Program-made: the position numbers and the translations under genes
Shown: piece after piece, positions 37,615 to 48,011 of the stretch
Layout of the letters: each line of letters opens with the position of its first letter
Numbering within the stretch: position 1 is the first letter of the stretch
Assembly: GCF_000599985.1 (NCBI RefSeq)
Contig: NZ_CP007445.1
Span: 2,480,001 to 2,544,000, forward strand
Source of the DNA: Gilliamella apicola
Lineage (GTDB): Bacteria > Pseudomonadota > Gammaproteobacteria > Enterobacterales > Orbaceae
DNA: 64,000 nt
Direction of reading: 5' to 3'
Notes under the pieces: generated by a model
What the model saw: the letters and a program-made list of their open reading frames with translations, nothing else
What the model was told of the DNA's origin: nothing
The model's database searches: none

Positions 37615-39030
37615 ATGAAAGTGAATACAATGATCAGATCCTTAAAAACAACTAGGTATGCGCTGTTGCTATTACCTTTTTTTCAGTTAAGTTATGCTAA
37701 CTTAACTGTCGAAACTGCTAAAACAATTCAAGGAACCGTACCAAGACTATCAGAAGAATTAGAAAATGATTTAAAAAATACTGGTGAATTAAAACCGTTA
37801 TTTGGTTTGCGTGTTGGTAATAAAAGTTATTATGGTCAGAAAGAAATAGATGAATTACCTATTTCAGTTAGTTATCCGTTTAAAAACAAAATTGTACCAG
37901 CAAAGATAAAACAACCCGCTGAACATGAATATTTTGATAGGGATGGTGATAAGTTATCTTATATAACACCAATTGATCCTATAAAAGATATAGAAATGCA
38001 ATGGTACTATACTGATGCATCAGGGAAACCAGTACCTTTTACACCCCAAGATGATGAAACGTTTTGTTCAATGGCTGCTCTTGGACATTATGCTCCTATT
38101 ACAGTTAAATTATCTACTGATTTAGTCTTATTTTCCGAACACGGCGATCCTAGTTATAATACTTATCCTAATAAAGAAATTCAAAAAAAACCATCGGCAA
38201 CATTTACTATTTTAGAGGATGTTGGTTTCTGCTACGCGCAGCCAGAATTAAATCCTAGTAAAGTTGGTGCTAGTGCTAAAGATCAATGGAAACCGACAGT
38301 TGGTTTTTTAATTCAGTCTAATACCGATCCTTCACAAAACTTTCCAAATACAGGTTTTTATGGCGCTAAATTTGATCTACTTTTATCCAAAAAGGGAGTT
38401 GCTTCAGACTACTCATGGCGTATAAAACAAGGTAGCGAGCTTGTCTCGATTACCCATGATGCTGATGTAGTAACGGTAAGATTTAATACTAGTGCAGCAA
38501 AGGACCCAGGAAAAGCTTGGACACTCGTTATGGGTTCGGGCAAAGGTTACACAGTTATCATTGAGGGAAAAAATTTAAAAAATGATAAAATAATTCAATA
38601 TGCATTTACCATCAACAAGTGGTTTGATGTTTGGAAACAAGGCAATGATAAAGATATATACGCCCCATTGAGAGATAAAGTCACAAATGTAGTAGACGCA
38701 TGTCGAGCTAAACCGGGGAATTATCGTTTAACTCATTCGGATGAAATAAGTAATGCACTTGTAGGAAAAAAAGGTGATGTTCAATTTACACGTGAAATAG
38801 GTAGACTGCTTAGTGAATGGGGTGACGCAACTCAAGAATCTTATCCTGGCTCTTTTGGTCCTTATAAAAGAAGCAAAGACAGATTCAAACGCTTTTATGT
38901 ATGGGAACCAACAGGAGGAAAAGATCATACGGGTGCGTATTGTGACATACACCTTGATGATGGTGTATATCATTGTCGTAAAAATTTAGATGAAGATAAG
39001 AATGGTGTTTGTATTTCAATACCTAAATAA
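37615..39030 (+). CDS. Secreted protein of unrecognised family, tandem copy A
   Basis: 471 residues, with a signal peptide ending near residue 28 (LLLLPFFQLSYA). A second in-frame ATG is at 37630. The mature part opens with ETAKTIQG, then DRDGD and QWYYTDASGKPV. Its C-terminal 100 residues (CRAKPGNYRLTHSDEISN, LLSEWGDATQESYPGSFG, FKRFYVWEPTGG, YHCRK) look like the terminal domain of some enterobacterial adhesin/invasin proteins, with cysteines that could form disulfides. No beta-barrel or anchor is seen, so it should be periplasmic or released. Function not known; copy B follows. Confidence 0.75.
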   Translation: MKVNTMIRSLKTTRYALLLLPFFQLSYANLTVETAKTIQGTVPRLSEELENDLKNTGELKPLFGLRVGNKSYYGQKEIDELPISVSYPFKNKIVPAKIKQPAEHEYFDRDGDKLSYITPIDPIKDIEMQWYYTDASGKPVPFTPQDDETFCSMAALGHYAPITVKLSTDLVLFSEHGDPSYNTYPNKEIQKKPSATFTILEDVGFCYAQPELNPSKVGASAKDQWKPTVGFLIQSNTDPSQNFPNTGFYGAKFDLLLSKKGVASDYSWRIKQGSELVSITHDADVVTVRFNTSAAKDPGKAWTLVMGSGKGYTVIIEGKNLKNDKIIQYAFTINKWFDVWKQGNDKDIYAPLRDKVTNVVDACRAKPGNYRLTHSDEISNALVGKKGDVQFTREIGRLLSEWGDATQESYPGSFGPYKRSKDRFKRFYVWEPTGGKDHTGAYCDIHLDDGVYHCRKNLDEDKNGVCISIPK

Positions 39031-39692
39031 CTAAATATCGCAACTTTCATTTAAATAATAATGACCATCTATAAACAGATGGTCATTGTCGTTTGAATGA
39101 TCTTTCTTTTCTCAATAAGTTTTATATTCTTTATTTCATTGAAATAACTTCAATAATAGTTGGTTACATATAATTACAAAAAAATTTTTTAACTCAATTG
39201 AATATAGAAAAATTTCATCCCTTTAATAATCTATTTTTTATTTTAATACTTTTTTTTCAAATAAACTGAACAATATACCTAGTGACATACTTTTATCATA
39301 TGTTAAATATCGTTGCCGATATGAGGATAAGAATATAAAAATGGTGCTTGTAAATCGATATATAAACATAAAAATTAGTAATGCTTTTGTGAATAACGAT
39401 GACTATTAATTCTTAGATGGTCATTATCATTTAAATCGTAGTTCTTTTCTTTATATCTTTCACTTACACATTCATAACTAAAAATTATCAACACAACAAT
39501 TAGTAATGGTTAACTTCATTATGAGTTTTAAAAAGATTTTAATCCTATTGATAATACCCTGCATCAATTAATCACATGAATAAACTATTATTTAAGTGTT
39601 TTTTCTTTCCAATTAAACTTAATAATTAATTTATAATTCTTTGTAAATATAAATAAAGATATGTAAATAAACTTTATTTTATCCAGTAAATA
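39031..39692. other. 662-base gap between the tandem secreted-protein genes
   Basis: Holds the copy A terminator (39060-39087) and a second, degenerate version of the sequence just after it (39415-39450 matches 39077-39112 at 29 of 36 positions). No open gene. This is best read as scar of the duplication, possibly of a lost third copy. Confidence 0.6.
39060..39087 (+). terminator. Terminator of secreted-protein gene A
   Basis: A perfect 11-bp stem AATGACCATCT/AGATGGTCATT with loop ATAAAC, 29 bases after the stop. The following tract is only partly T-rich. Confidence 0.7.
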
Positions 39693-39713
39693 TTGAATGA
39701 AAGATATAAAATA

Positions 39714-41105
39714 GTGAAATTAATAACAGTTACTCGTCATATAAAAAGAATTACTTATACATTTTTTTTGATGCAATTTTCTACCAGCAGTTATGGATAT
39801 TTTACAGCACAAACAGCACAAACAATCCAAGGGATGCGTCCATCTTTATCGCAAGAAATGGAGATGAATATTGATAATTTGGAGTTATTTGGTTTAGTTA
39901 TTGATGATAACATTTATTATGGTCATAAAGAAATTGCTGAAATATCGATTCCAATTGCCTATCCATTTATTAATCGATTCGCACCTGCATGGATTAAACA
40001 ACCTAATGAAAACCAATTTTTTGATAGAGATGGGGATGAATTAGATTATCTAGGTGTTGACGGCGATATTAGTATGGTATGGTACTATACAGATGCTAAC
40101 AATAATGATATTGAATTTATCCCAAAAGACACTGATTCGTTTTGTTCACTATCTACTCAAAATAAGTATGCACCATTTAAAGTCAAATTATCTGCTAATT
40201 TAGTTTTATTTTCTAAATACGGTGACCCAAATAATAATACCTATCCTAATAGCATTATCAATATTCAGCCATCGGTAACATATACAGTTGTTGAAGATGT
40301 TGGCGTATGCTCTGCCAGACCTGAATTAAATCCTAATGCTGTCACTGGTAGTGACAAAAATCAGTGGGATCCAAAATATGGTTTTTTAACTCAATCCAAT
40401 ATAGATCCAACTAAAAACTTTCCAACTACTGGTTTTTATGGTGCTAAATTTGATCTACTTTTATCTAGAAATGGCATCGTCAATAATTATAATTGGCATG
40501 TAAAGCAAGGTAGCGAACTTGTTAATATTGATGACAGTGATGCGAATGTAGTTACAGTATTGTTTAACGGACCAGATGCTCAAGATACAGAAAAAGCTTG
40601 GGAGTATGTTATCGGTTCAGGCAAAGGGTATAAAGTTATTATTGAAGGAGTAAATAAAACAAACAATAAAACAATTCAATATACATTCACTTTAACTAAG
40701 TGGTTCGATGCTTGGAAACAAAGAATTGATGGAGACGTATATAAAGCATTAACAGGTGAAGTCGCAGAGGTTGTTGCTGAATGTGCAACTAAAAAAGGTC
40801 ATTATGAATTGAGTAATGCTGAGGAAATAAGTAATGCTGTTTTAGGATCAAAAGGTGAAGCACAACTTTCACGTGAAATCGGAACATTATTCAGTGAATG
40901 GGGTGATGCAAATCAACAATCTTATCCAGGCTCTTTTGCACCTCATAAAAATGGCAGTTACAAACGCTTTTATGTATGGGAACCAACCGCAGGAGATGAC
41001 GGTGAAGGGCAAGTTTGTGACTTACATATTGATTCAGGTATATATCACTGTCGTCCGAACGAAAAAGAAAATAAAAATGGTGTATGCGCCTCAATACCTA
41101 AATAA
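39714..41105 (+). CDS. Secreted protein of unrecognised family, tandem copy B
   Basis: About 463 residues if the GTG at 39714 is used; the frame also has a TTG at 39693, and neither has a strong RBS. The signal peptide ends near YG in FSTSSYGYF. It aligns with copy A along its whole length: QTIQGMRPSLSQEM, FFDRDGDELDY, VWYYTDANN, FPTTGFYGAKFDLLLSR, SELVNIDD, FSEWGDANQQSYPGSFAPHK, KRFYVWEPTAGD and the ending NGVCASIPK. The two are diverged paralogs. The role is unknown; the adhesin-like C-terminal domain suggests surface interaction. Confidence 0.73.
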   Translation: MKLITVTRHIKRITYTFFLMQFSTSSYGYFTAQTAQTIQGMRPSLSQEMEMNIDNLELFGLVIDDNIYYGHKEIAEISIPIAYPFINRFAPAWIKQPNENQFFDRDGDELDYLGVDGDISMVWYYTDANNNDIEFIPKDTDSFCSLSTQNKYAPFKVKLSANLVLFSKYGDPNNNTYPNSIINIQPSVTYTVVEDVGVCSARPELNPNAVTGSDKNQWDPKYGFLTQSNIDPTKNFPTTGFYGAKFDLLLSRNGIVNNYNWHVKQGSELVNIDDSDANVVTVLFNGPDAQDTEKAWEYVIGSGKGYKVIIEGVNKTNNKTIQYTFTLTKWFDAWKQRIDGDVYKALTGEVAEVVAECATKKGHYELSNAEEISNAVLGSKGEAQLSREIGTLFSEWGDANQQSYPGSFAPHKNGSYKRFYVWEPTAGDDGEGQVCDLHIDSGIYHCRPNEKENKNGVCASIPK

Positions 41106-41121
41106 AGCATTAGTAACTTTT

Positions 41122-41154
41122 TAAGCTCTATTTATAAATAGAGCTTATTTTTTT
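41122..41154 (+). terminator. Strong rho-independent terminator
   Basis: A perfect 26-bp palindrome with 13-base arms beginning TAAGCTCTATTTA, followed by seven T's, 16 bases after the stop of copy B. Confidence 0.93.
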
Positions 41155-41337
41155 GAATGTTAACCCTTAAATAATAACTTCAAAAAAATATTGATAGGTA
41201 ATTCTTCTATAATAATTTTTTTGTTCATTTTAGCAGTCATCTCACTTTATCATCATTATATATTATATAATTATCAATTATTTAAAAATTCGCTAGCTAT
41301 TTTTAGTTTGTAAAATAACCAATACAATTTAATAAAT

Positions 41338-41384
41338 ATACCATATATAGTAATTAATTAATTAATAGGCACTATATATTGTAT
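41338..41384 (+). promoter_or_regulatory. Tandem NrdR boxes upstream of nrdA
   Basis: ATACCATATATAGTAA (41338-41353) and GCACTATATATTGTAT (41369-41384) both fit the NrdR box core C-W-ATATAT-W-G. Their starts are 31 bp apart, the three-turn spacing known for NrdR box pairs. They lie 60 bases before the nrdA ATG. ATP/dATP-dependent repression by NrdR (gene not in window) is expected. Confidence 0.85.
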
Positions 41385-41443
41385 ATTTTGACAAATATCA
41401 ATTATTATAGCCTCCACAAAACACACAAAATATTGGATGAAAA

Positions 41444-43729
41444 ATGAATAAATCAATACTCGTCACTAAACGAGATGGCAAAAAAGAACCTATTAATCTT
41501 GATAAAATACATAAAGTAATTACTTGGGCTGCCGAAGGATTAGAGAATGTTTCAGTTTCACAAGTTGAATTGCGCTCACATATCCAATTTTATGATGGTA
41601 TTCGTACATCTGATATTCATGAAACAATTATTCGAGCCGCAGCCGATCTAATTTCACAAGAAACACCAGATTATCAATATTTAGCAGCTCGTTTAGCAAT
41701 TTTTCATTTACGAAAAAAAGCTTACAATCAATTTACACCACCGCCTCTTTTTGAACACGTAAAAAAATTAGTTGATAGTAAACGCTATGACAAACATTTA
41801 CTTGAAGATTATACTCAAGAAGAGTTTGCACAAATGGATAAGATGATTGATCACTGGCGAGATATGTCTTTTTCCTACGCAGCAGTTAAGCAGCTGGAAG
41901 GTAAATATTTGGTACAAAATCGCGTATCAGGTGAAATTTATGAAAGTGCACAGTTTTTGTATATTTTAGTTGCAGCTTGCCTGTTTGCTAATTACCCAAA
42001 AGAGACTCGACTTGATTATATCAAACGCTTTTATGATGCAGTATCAACATTTAAAATTTCATTGCCAACACCCATTATGGCAGGCGTTAGGACCCCTACG
42101 CGTCAATTTAGTTCATGTGTCCTTATTGAATGCGATGATAGTTTAGATTCAATCAATGCAACGGCGAGTGCAATTGTCAAATATGTATCACAACGCGCAG
42201 GAATTGGCGTCAATGCGGGGCGTATTCGCGCCTTAGGAAGCTCAATTCGTGGGGGTGAAGCTTTTCATACCGGATGTATTCCATTTTATAAATATTTTCA
42301 AACTGCTGTTAAATCATGTTCACAAGGTGGTGTGCGTGGTGGTGCAGCTACCGTATTTTATCCAATATGGCATTTAGAAGTTGAAAGTTTACTTGTTTTA
42401 CGAAATAACCGTGGTGTTGAAGAAAACCGAGTTCGTCATTTGGATTATGGTGTTCAAATTAATAAGTTAATGTATCAACGGCTGATTAAAAACGAAAATA
42501 TAACACTATTTAGTCCATCAGATGTACCTGGACTTTATGATGCATTTTTTGCAGATCAAGATAAATTCGAAACACTCTATCATCAATATGAACAAGATGT
42601 AACTATCCGTAAACGTGTGGTAAAAGCTATTGAACTATTTTCATTGTTAATGCAAGAACGTGCATCAACTGGTCGAATTTATATACAAAATGTTGATCAT
42701 TGTAATACGCATAGTCCATTCAATGCACAATTAGCACCCGTTCATCAATCCAATTTATGTATGGAAATTGCATTACCAACTAAACCACTTAATAATGTTG
42801 ATGATGAAAAAGGGGAAATCGCACTTTGCACTCTGTCAGCTTTCAACTTAGGCAAAATTGACTCTCTTGATGATTTTGAAGAATTAGCAGATCTAACCGT
42901 AAGAGCCCTTGACTCATTACTTGACTATCAAGATTACCCCGTACCCGCTGCCCGTAACTCATCGATCAATCGTCGAACATTAGGTGTTGGCGTGATCAAC
43001 TATGCCTACTATTTAGCTAAACATGGCGTTAAATATTCGGACGGCAGTGCCAATAATTTAACCCACCGCACTTTTGAAGCTATGCAATATTATTTACTAA
43101 AAGCTTCTAACAATTTAGCAAAAGAAAAAGGTGCTTGCTCATTATTTAATGAAACAACCTACTCACAAGGTATTTTACCGATTGATACTTATAAAAAAGA
43201 TTTAGACACCATTAGCAACGAACCGCTACATTATGATTGGGAATCATTACGTAAATCAATAAAAACTTATGGTTTACGTAACTCGACTTTATCAGCATTA
43301 ATGCCGTCAGAAACTTCATCACAAATTTCAAATGCAACTAATGGTATTGAACCTCCTCGCGGTTATATCAGTGTTAAAGCATCAAAAGATGGTATTTTAA
43401 GACAAGTCGTACCCGATTTAGAAAATCTAAAAAATGCTTATGAATTGCTATGGCAAATTCCAAATAATACAGGTTATTTGCATTTAGTTGGAATTATGCA
43501 GAAATTTATAGATCAATCTATTTCTGCCAATACTAATTATGATCCAACTAAATTTCCAAACGATAAAGTACCAATGAAACAACTATTAGCCGATTTACTC
43601 ACTGCTTATAAATTTGGTGTAAAAACACTCTATTATCATAATACCCGTGATGGTGCTGAAGATATTCAGGGTGATATCGCATTAACTGGAAGTGATGATG
43701 GCTGTGAAGGTGGAGCTTGTAAAATTTAA
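41444..43729 (+). CDS. nrdA: Class Ia ribonucleotide reductase, alpha subunit
   Basis: 761 residues, same length as E. coli NrdA. N-terminal ATP-cone (VTKRDGKKEPINLDKI), substrate-site SNLCMEIALP, and the C-terminal redox pair in DDGCEGGACKI. Reduces ribonucleoside diphosphates together with NrdB. RBS GGATG before the ATG. nrdB follows after 131 bases that include a CCACCT/AGGTGG stem. Confidence 0.97.
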   Translation: MNKSILVTKRDGKKEPINLDKIHKVITWAAEGLENVSVSQVELRSHIQFYDGIRTSDIHETIIRAAADLISQETPDYQYLAARLAIFHLRKKAYNQFTPPPLFEHVKKLVDSKRYDKHLLEDYTQEEFAQMDKMIDHWRDMSFSYAAVKQLEGKYLVQNRVSGEIYESAQFLYILVAACLFANYPKETRLDYIKRFYDAVSTFKISLPTPIMAGVRTPTRQFSSCVLIECDDSLDSINATASAIVKYVSQRAGIGVNAGRIRALGSSIRGGEAFHTGCIPFYKYFQTAVKSCSQGGVRGGAATVFYPIWHLEVESLLVLRNNRGVEENRVRHLDYGVQINKLMYQRLIKNENITLFSPSDVPGLYDAFFADQDKFETLYHQYEQDVTIRKRVVKAIELFSLLMQERASTGRIYIQNVDHCNTHSPFNAQLAPVHQSNLCMEIALPTKPLNNVDDEKGEIALCTLSAFNLGKIDSLDDFEELADLTVRALDSLLDYQDYPVPAARNSSINRRTLGVGVINYAYYLAKHGVKYSDGSANNLTHRTFEAMQYYLLKASNNLAKEKGACSLFNETTYSQGILPIDTYKKDLDTISNEPLHYDWESLRKSIKTYGLRNSTLSALMPSETSSQISNATNGIEPPRGYISVKASKDGILRQVVPDLENLKNAYELLWQIPNNTGYLHLVGIMQKFIDQSISANTNYDPTKFPNDKVPMKQLLADLLTAYKFGVKTLYYHNTRDGAEDIQGDIALTGSDDGCEGGACKI

Positions 43730-43860
43730 TTAACTTTTATTATAGAAACATTGATACATAGTATCGTATTTAGAGGGTTAATAATCCTCTAATAATCCAC
43801 CTCTTTTCTAATGACGAAAGGTGGCGGTAAAAGCAACCAAACTCAATTAGGAGTTATTTT

Positions 43861-44997
43861 ATGAGTATGAATTACAGTACCTTTTCGCATGTACATAATG
43901 ATCAACTTAAGGAGCCAATGTTTCTTGGTCAACCTGTAAATGTTGCACGTTATGATCAACAAAAATATGAAATGTTCGAAAAATTAATCGAAAAACAACT
44001 TTCTTTCTTCTGGCGACCTGAAGAAGTGGATATCTCACAAGACCGTATTGATTATGCCGCTTTGCCAGAACATGAAAAACATATATTTATTAGTAATTTA
44101 AAATATCAAACCTTACTCGATTCAATTCAAGGCCGTAGCCCAAACGTAGCTCTACTTCCGCTCATTTCTATTCCTGAACTAGAAACGTGGGTTGAAACTT
44201 GGTCATTTTCAGAAACCATTCACTCTCGTTCATATACACATATCATTCGTAACATTGTTAATGATCCTTCGGTTGTTTTTGATGATATTGTCACAAATAA
44301 AGAGATTCAAAAACGTGCAGGCGATATTGCTGGCTATTATGATGATCTTATCAGTTATGCAAGTTACTACAATTTATTAGGTGAAGGTAAACACACCGTT
44401 AACAACCGCACCATAACCATTGATCTGCGTGAACTTAAAAGAAAGCTTTATCTTTGCTTAATGAGTGTTAATGCACTTGAAGCCATTCGTTTTTATGTCA
44501 GTTTTGCTTGTTCTTTTGCCTTTGCGGAACGTGAATTAATGGAAGGTAATGCTAAAATTATCAAACTTATTGCTCGTGACGAAGCTCTGCATTTAACTGG
44601 TACTCAATTTATGATCAACACTCTACGCAGTGGTGAAGATGATCCTGAAATGGCTGAAATTGCCAAGGAATGTGAACAAGATTGCTACGATCTATTTTTG
44701 CAAGCGGCAAATCAAGAAAAAGAGTGGGCTGGATACTTATTTGAAAGTGGTTCAATGATTGGTCTAAACAAAGATATTTTATGCCAATATGTAGAATATA
44801 TCACAAATATCCGTATGCAAGCAGTTGGACTAAAATTACCCTTCCAAGTCAAGTCCAATCCAATCCCATGGATTAACAACTGGCTTGTTTCAGACAATGT
44901 TCAAGTTGCTCCTCAAGAAGCTGAAATGAGTTCTTATTTAGTTGGACAAATTGACTCTGAAATTAATGAAGACGATTTGAGTGATTTTAAATTATAG
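43861..44997 (+). CDS. nrdB: Class Ia ribonucleotide reductase, beta subunit
   Basis: 378 residues (E. coli 376). [16 protein letters not shown] contains the radical Tyr, [12 protein letters not shown] carries di-iron ligands, and the C-terminal DDLSDFKL is the NrdA-docking tail. AGGAG lies ahead of ATG 43861; an ATG two codons later is the alternative. The ferredoxin gene yfaE that often follows is absent; a terminator comes instead. Confidence 0.97.
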   Translation: MSMNYSTFSHVHNDQLKEPMFLGQPVNVARYDQQKYEMFEKLIEKQLSFFWRPEEVDISQDRIDYAALPEHEKHIFISNLKYQTLLDSIQGRSPNVALLPLISIPELETWVETWSFSETIHSRSYTHIIRNIVNDPSVVFDDIVTNKEIQKRAGDIAGYYDDLISYASYYNLLGEGKHTVNNRTITIDLRELKRKLYLCLMSVNALEAIRFYVSFACSFAFAERELMEGNAKIIKLIARDEALHLTGTQFMINTLRSGEDDPEMAEIAKECEQDCYDLFLQAANQEKEWAGYLFESGSMIGLNKDILCQYVEYITNIRMQAVGLKLPFQVKSNPIPWINNWLVSDNVQVAPQEAEMSSYLVGQIDSEINEDDLSDFKL

Positions 44998-45042
44998 TTT
45001 TTTACTTAAACGTATAGTTAACCTCAAACTTTTTTACAAAAG
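44998..45042 (+). repeat. Dispersed repeat, copy 3
   Basis: Shares AACCTCAAACTTTTTTACAA plus a diverged 5' half (AAACGTATA) with the 46-bp repeats at 12622 and 13144. Its 3' end forms the left arm of the nrdB terminator. Confidence 0.7.
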
Positions 45043-45063
45043 GAACCTTTAAAGTTCCTTTTT
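45038..45063 (+). terminator. Terminator of nrdAB
   Basis: A 9-bp stem AAAAGGAAC/GTTCCTTTT with loop CTTTAAA and trailing T's, 40 bases after nrdB. The rest of the gap to glnD (45064-45327) is AT-rich with nothing recognised. Confidence 0.82.
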
Positions 45064-45327
45064 ATTTATAAAATTTGTATAAAAATACTAATAATCGTTT
45101 TTGTAATTTATAAAATGATTATTAATATTTATTATTTAATAATTAATTGGTTATCACATAAAATAGTAATCTAACATCCATTAATTGACCAATTTGCTTA
45201 ACATTGTTTATTAATTAAATAGTAAGAATTGCTATTTAAAACTTATAAACAATTCAAATAATTGTAACTTGACAGCACTTTAAAATCAGGTAACGATATG
45301 GCGAATGAATCATCTTAATTTGATCTG

Positions 45328-47988
45328 ATGACTATGACTCAAATGCATGCGCTTTACTCGAATTCTCCGCTTAATTTTAGCGATGAACAGATAAATATTA
45401 ACTACCTAAAACAGCAGCTTAATGACTTTCAACAATGGTCTATCACACAATTTAAACAAAATGTCGATATTGATATTTTAGTACATTTACGCAGTCATTT
45501 TATTGATGAGTTATTACAACGTTTATGGCGTTATTTTCAAATTCCTGAACAAGTCTCTTCTCTTTTCAAACAAAATCGCATAGCTTTAATTGCCGTTGGT
45601 GGATATGGGCGAACTGAACTTCATCCATTATCGGATATCGATATATTAATATTAAGTGATTATCCATGTGCTAAAGATATCGAACAAAGAATAAGTGATT
45701 TAGTTCGTTTACTTTGGGATCTTCATTTAGATATAGGTCATAGTGTTAGAACGTTAAAGACTTGTATACAAGAAGCAAAAAATGATATTACCACCATGAC
45801 GAACTTGCTTGAATCAAGAATAATAGCTGGTAGTCAATCATTATTAGATGAACTTCGTAAACAAATCTTTAGTGATAAGATCTGGCCTTCAGCTACTTTT
45901 TTCCGAGCTAAAGTTAAAGAACAACAAGATCGTCATAAGCAATATCATAGTACCAGTTATAATCTCGAACCTGATTTAAAAAATAGCCCTGGTGGACTTC
46001 GTGATATGCAAACCATACAGTGGATTGCAATTCGCCATTATGGTGAAGAATTCTTACAAAAAATAGCTCACTTTGATTATTTGACTCCCGAAGATATTGA
46101 AGACTTTAAGACATGTCGAAAATTTTTATGGCGTATCCGCTTTGCGCTACATAGTGTCATAACGCGTTATGATAACCGCTTACTGTTTGATCGTCAGTTA
46201 AGCATTGCTAATATGCTTGGTTACCAAGGTCAAGGTAATACTCCAGTCGAAAAAATGATGCATGATTATTATCGTGTTGCCCACAATATTACTGAACTCA
46301 ATCAGATGTTATTACAACTGTTTGATGAATCTATACTGGAACTTAATCCACAAAATAAAATATATGATATTGATCAATATTTCCAAATTAGGGAGAAACT
46401 CATTGATGTAAAAGATGATAATTTATTTAAAAAAGATCCAGTTATGATTCTGCAACTTTTTTATACTATATTGCTTAATCCACAAATTATTGGACTTTAT
46501 TCAAATACGATTAGACAATTACGTTCAGCGCGAAGAAAGTTAACCACACTGCTCAGTGAAGATGCCAAAGCAAGATCACTGTTTATGAAAATTATTAAAC
46601 ACCCAGATGCAATAAAAAAAGCAATCTTACCAATGCATCAATATGGTATCCTTACTGCCTATATACCAGGTTGGAAACATATTGCGGGAATGATGCAGTT
46701 TGATCTGTTCCATGCTTACACTGTTGATGAACATACCATTCGCTTATTGCTTGAACTTGACAGTTTTAAAACAGAATCAGGCAAAAAAAGACACCCTAAT
46801 AGTTCTAAAGTTTTTGCTAAATTATCTAAACCGGAGCTACTGGTTATTACTGGTTTATTCCATGATATCGGTAAAGGCCGTCATGGTGACCACTCCGAAA
46901 TTGGTGCCAAATTAGTAGAAAAATTTTGCCAATTACATGAATTAGAGCCTAGAGATACAGATTTAATCATTTGGTTAGTACGTTATCACCTACTTATGTC
47001 AGTAACGGCTCAAAACCGTGATTTGCAAGATCCAGCAGTTATCAGCGAATTTATTCAAATTGTGAAAAGTGAGCGACGGTTACAATATTTACTGTGCTTG
47101 ACTGTTGCTGATGTCTGCGCAACAAATGAAACCCTTTGGAATAGTTGGAAACAGAGCTTAATGCGCCAACTGTATGAAACAGCAAAACGGTCGTTTGATT
47201 CTGGTATTCATCAAATACCAGAGCAACGAAGTATTGCTCGTCAACATAAGCAAGAAGCATTAGCCATCTTACTTAAACAAAATTATGATGAACAGCAAAT
47301 AAAAAATCTTTGGTTAGATTATCGCATTGACTATTTTCTAAGGTATACCACAGAACAAATTGTCTGGCATGTACAAAATTTATTACCGCATGATTTAAAC
47401 CAAATACTAGTATCGATTAATCCAAATCCTTACCATGGTGGTACTGAAATAATTATTTATTCGCCTGATAGACCTTATCTGTTTGCTACAGTATGTAATA
47501 CTCTTAACAATCATAACTTAAGCATCCATGATGCCCTAATTATTACAAATAAAAAAGGATTTGCACTTGATACATTTATTGTACTAGAGCCAAATGGACA
47601 AACATTACAAAAGGATAGGCATCTAAGCATTATACAAGCGCTCACTAAAGCACTTAAACAACCGGTTTACAAAGGTGTGACAGTCAAACCACCCAAACAA
47701 AGATTACGATCGTTTTCGGTACCAACACAAGTTAATTTTTTATCTGCTTTCAATGAAAGGCAAACATACATGGAACTCATTGCGTTAGATAGACCTGGAT
47801 TACTTGCATGTGTCGGTGAAGTATTTGCCAATTTAGATTTATCATTAAGTAGTGCTAAAATTGCAACTATCGGCGAACATGTTGAGGATTTATTTATCTT
47901 AACCGATAAAAATAATAACGCACTTGATGATAGTACCTGTTATCAATTACGAGAATCAATTGTTAACGCTATTGAATTACTAAATTAA
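45328..47988 (+). CDS. glnD: Bifunctional uridylyltransferase/uridylyl-removing enzyme
   Basis: 886 residues (E. coli 890). Nucleotidyltransferase motif GGYGRTELHPLSDIDIL near residue 90, HD phosphohydrolase FHDIGKGRHGDHSEIGA near 512, and two C-terminal ACT domains (RPYLFATVCNTL; DRPGLLACVGEVF). Senses glutamine and modifies PII proteins. No clear RBS before the ATG at 45328; an ATG two codons later is in frame. Confidence 0.96.
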   Translation: MTMTQMHALYSNSPLNFSDEQININYLKQQLNDFQQWSITQFKQNVDIDILVHLRSHFIDELLQRLWRYFQIPEQVSSLFKQNRIALIAVGGYGRTELHPLSDIDILILSDYPCAKDIEQRISDLVRLLWDLHLDIGHSVRTLKTCIQEAKNDITTMTNLLESRIIAGSQSLLDELRKQIFSDKIWPSATFFRAKVKEQQDRHKQYHSTSYNLEPDLKNSPGGLRDMQTIQWIAIRHYGEEFLQKIAHFDYLTPEDIEDFKTCRKFLWRIRFALHSVITRYDNRLLFDRQLSIANMLGYQGQGNTPVEKMMHDYYRVAHNITELNQMLLQLFDESILELNPQNKIYDIDQYFQIREKLIDVKDDNLFKKDPVMILQLFYTILLNPQIIGLYSNTIRQLRSARRKLTTLLSEDAKARSLFMKIIKHPDAIKKAILPMHQYGILTAYIPGWKHIAGMMQFDLFHAYTVDEHTIRLLLELDSFKTESGKKRHPNSSKVFAKLSKPELLVITGLFHDIGKGRHGDHSEIGAKLVEKFCQLHELEPRDTDLIIWLVRYHLLMSVTAQNRDLQDPAVISEFIQIVKSERRLQYLLCLTVADVCATNETLWNSWKQSLMRQLYETAKRSFDSGIHQIPEQRSIARQHKQEALAILLKQNYDEQQIKNLWLDYRIDYFLRYTTEQIVWHVQNLLPHDLNQILVSINPNPYHGGTEIIIYSPDRPYLFATVCNTLNNHNLSIHDALIITNKKGFALDTFIVLEPNGQTLQKDRHLSIIQALTKALKQPVYKGVTVKPPKQRLRSFSVPTQVNFLSAFNERQTYMELIALDRPGLLACVGEVFANLDLSLSSAKIATIGEHVEDLFILTDKNNNALDDSTCYQLRESIVNAIELLN

Positions 47989-48011
47989 TTAGTAAATCTT
48001 GGATATGATTT

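Larger units (their letters stand above)
41106..41443. promoter_or_regulatory. nrdA upstream region
   Basis: 338 bases holding the terminator of secreted-protein gene B (41122-41154) and the paired NrdR boxes (41338-41384). No gene. Confidence 0.7.
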
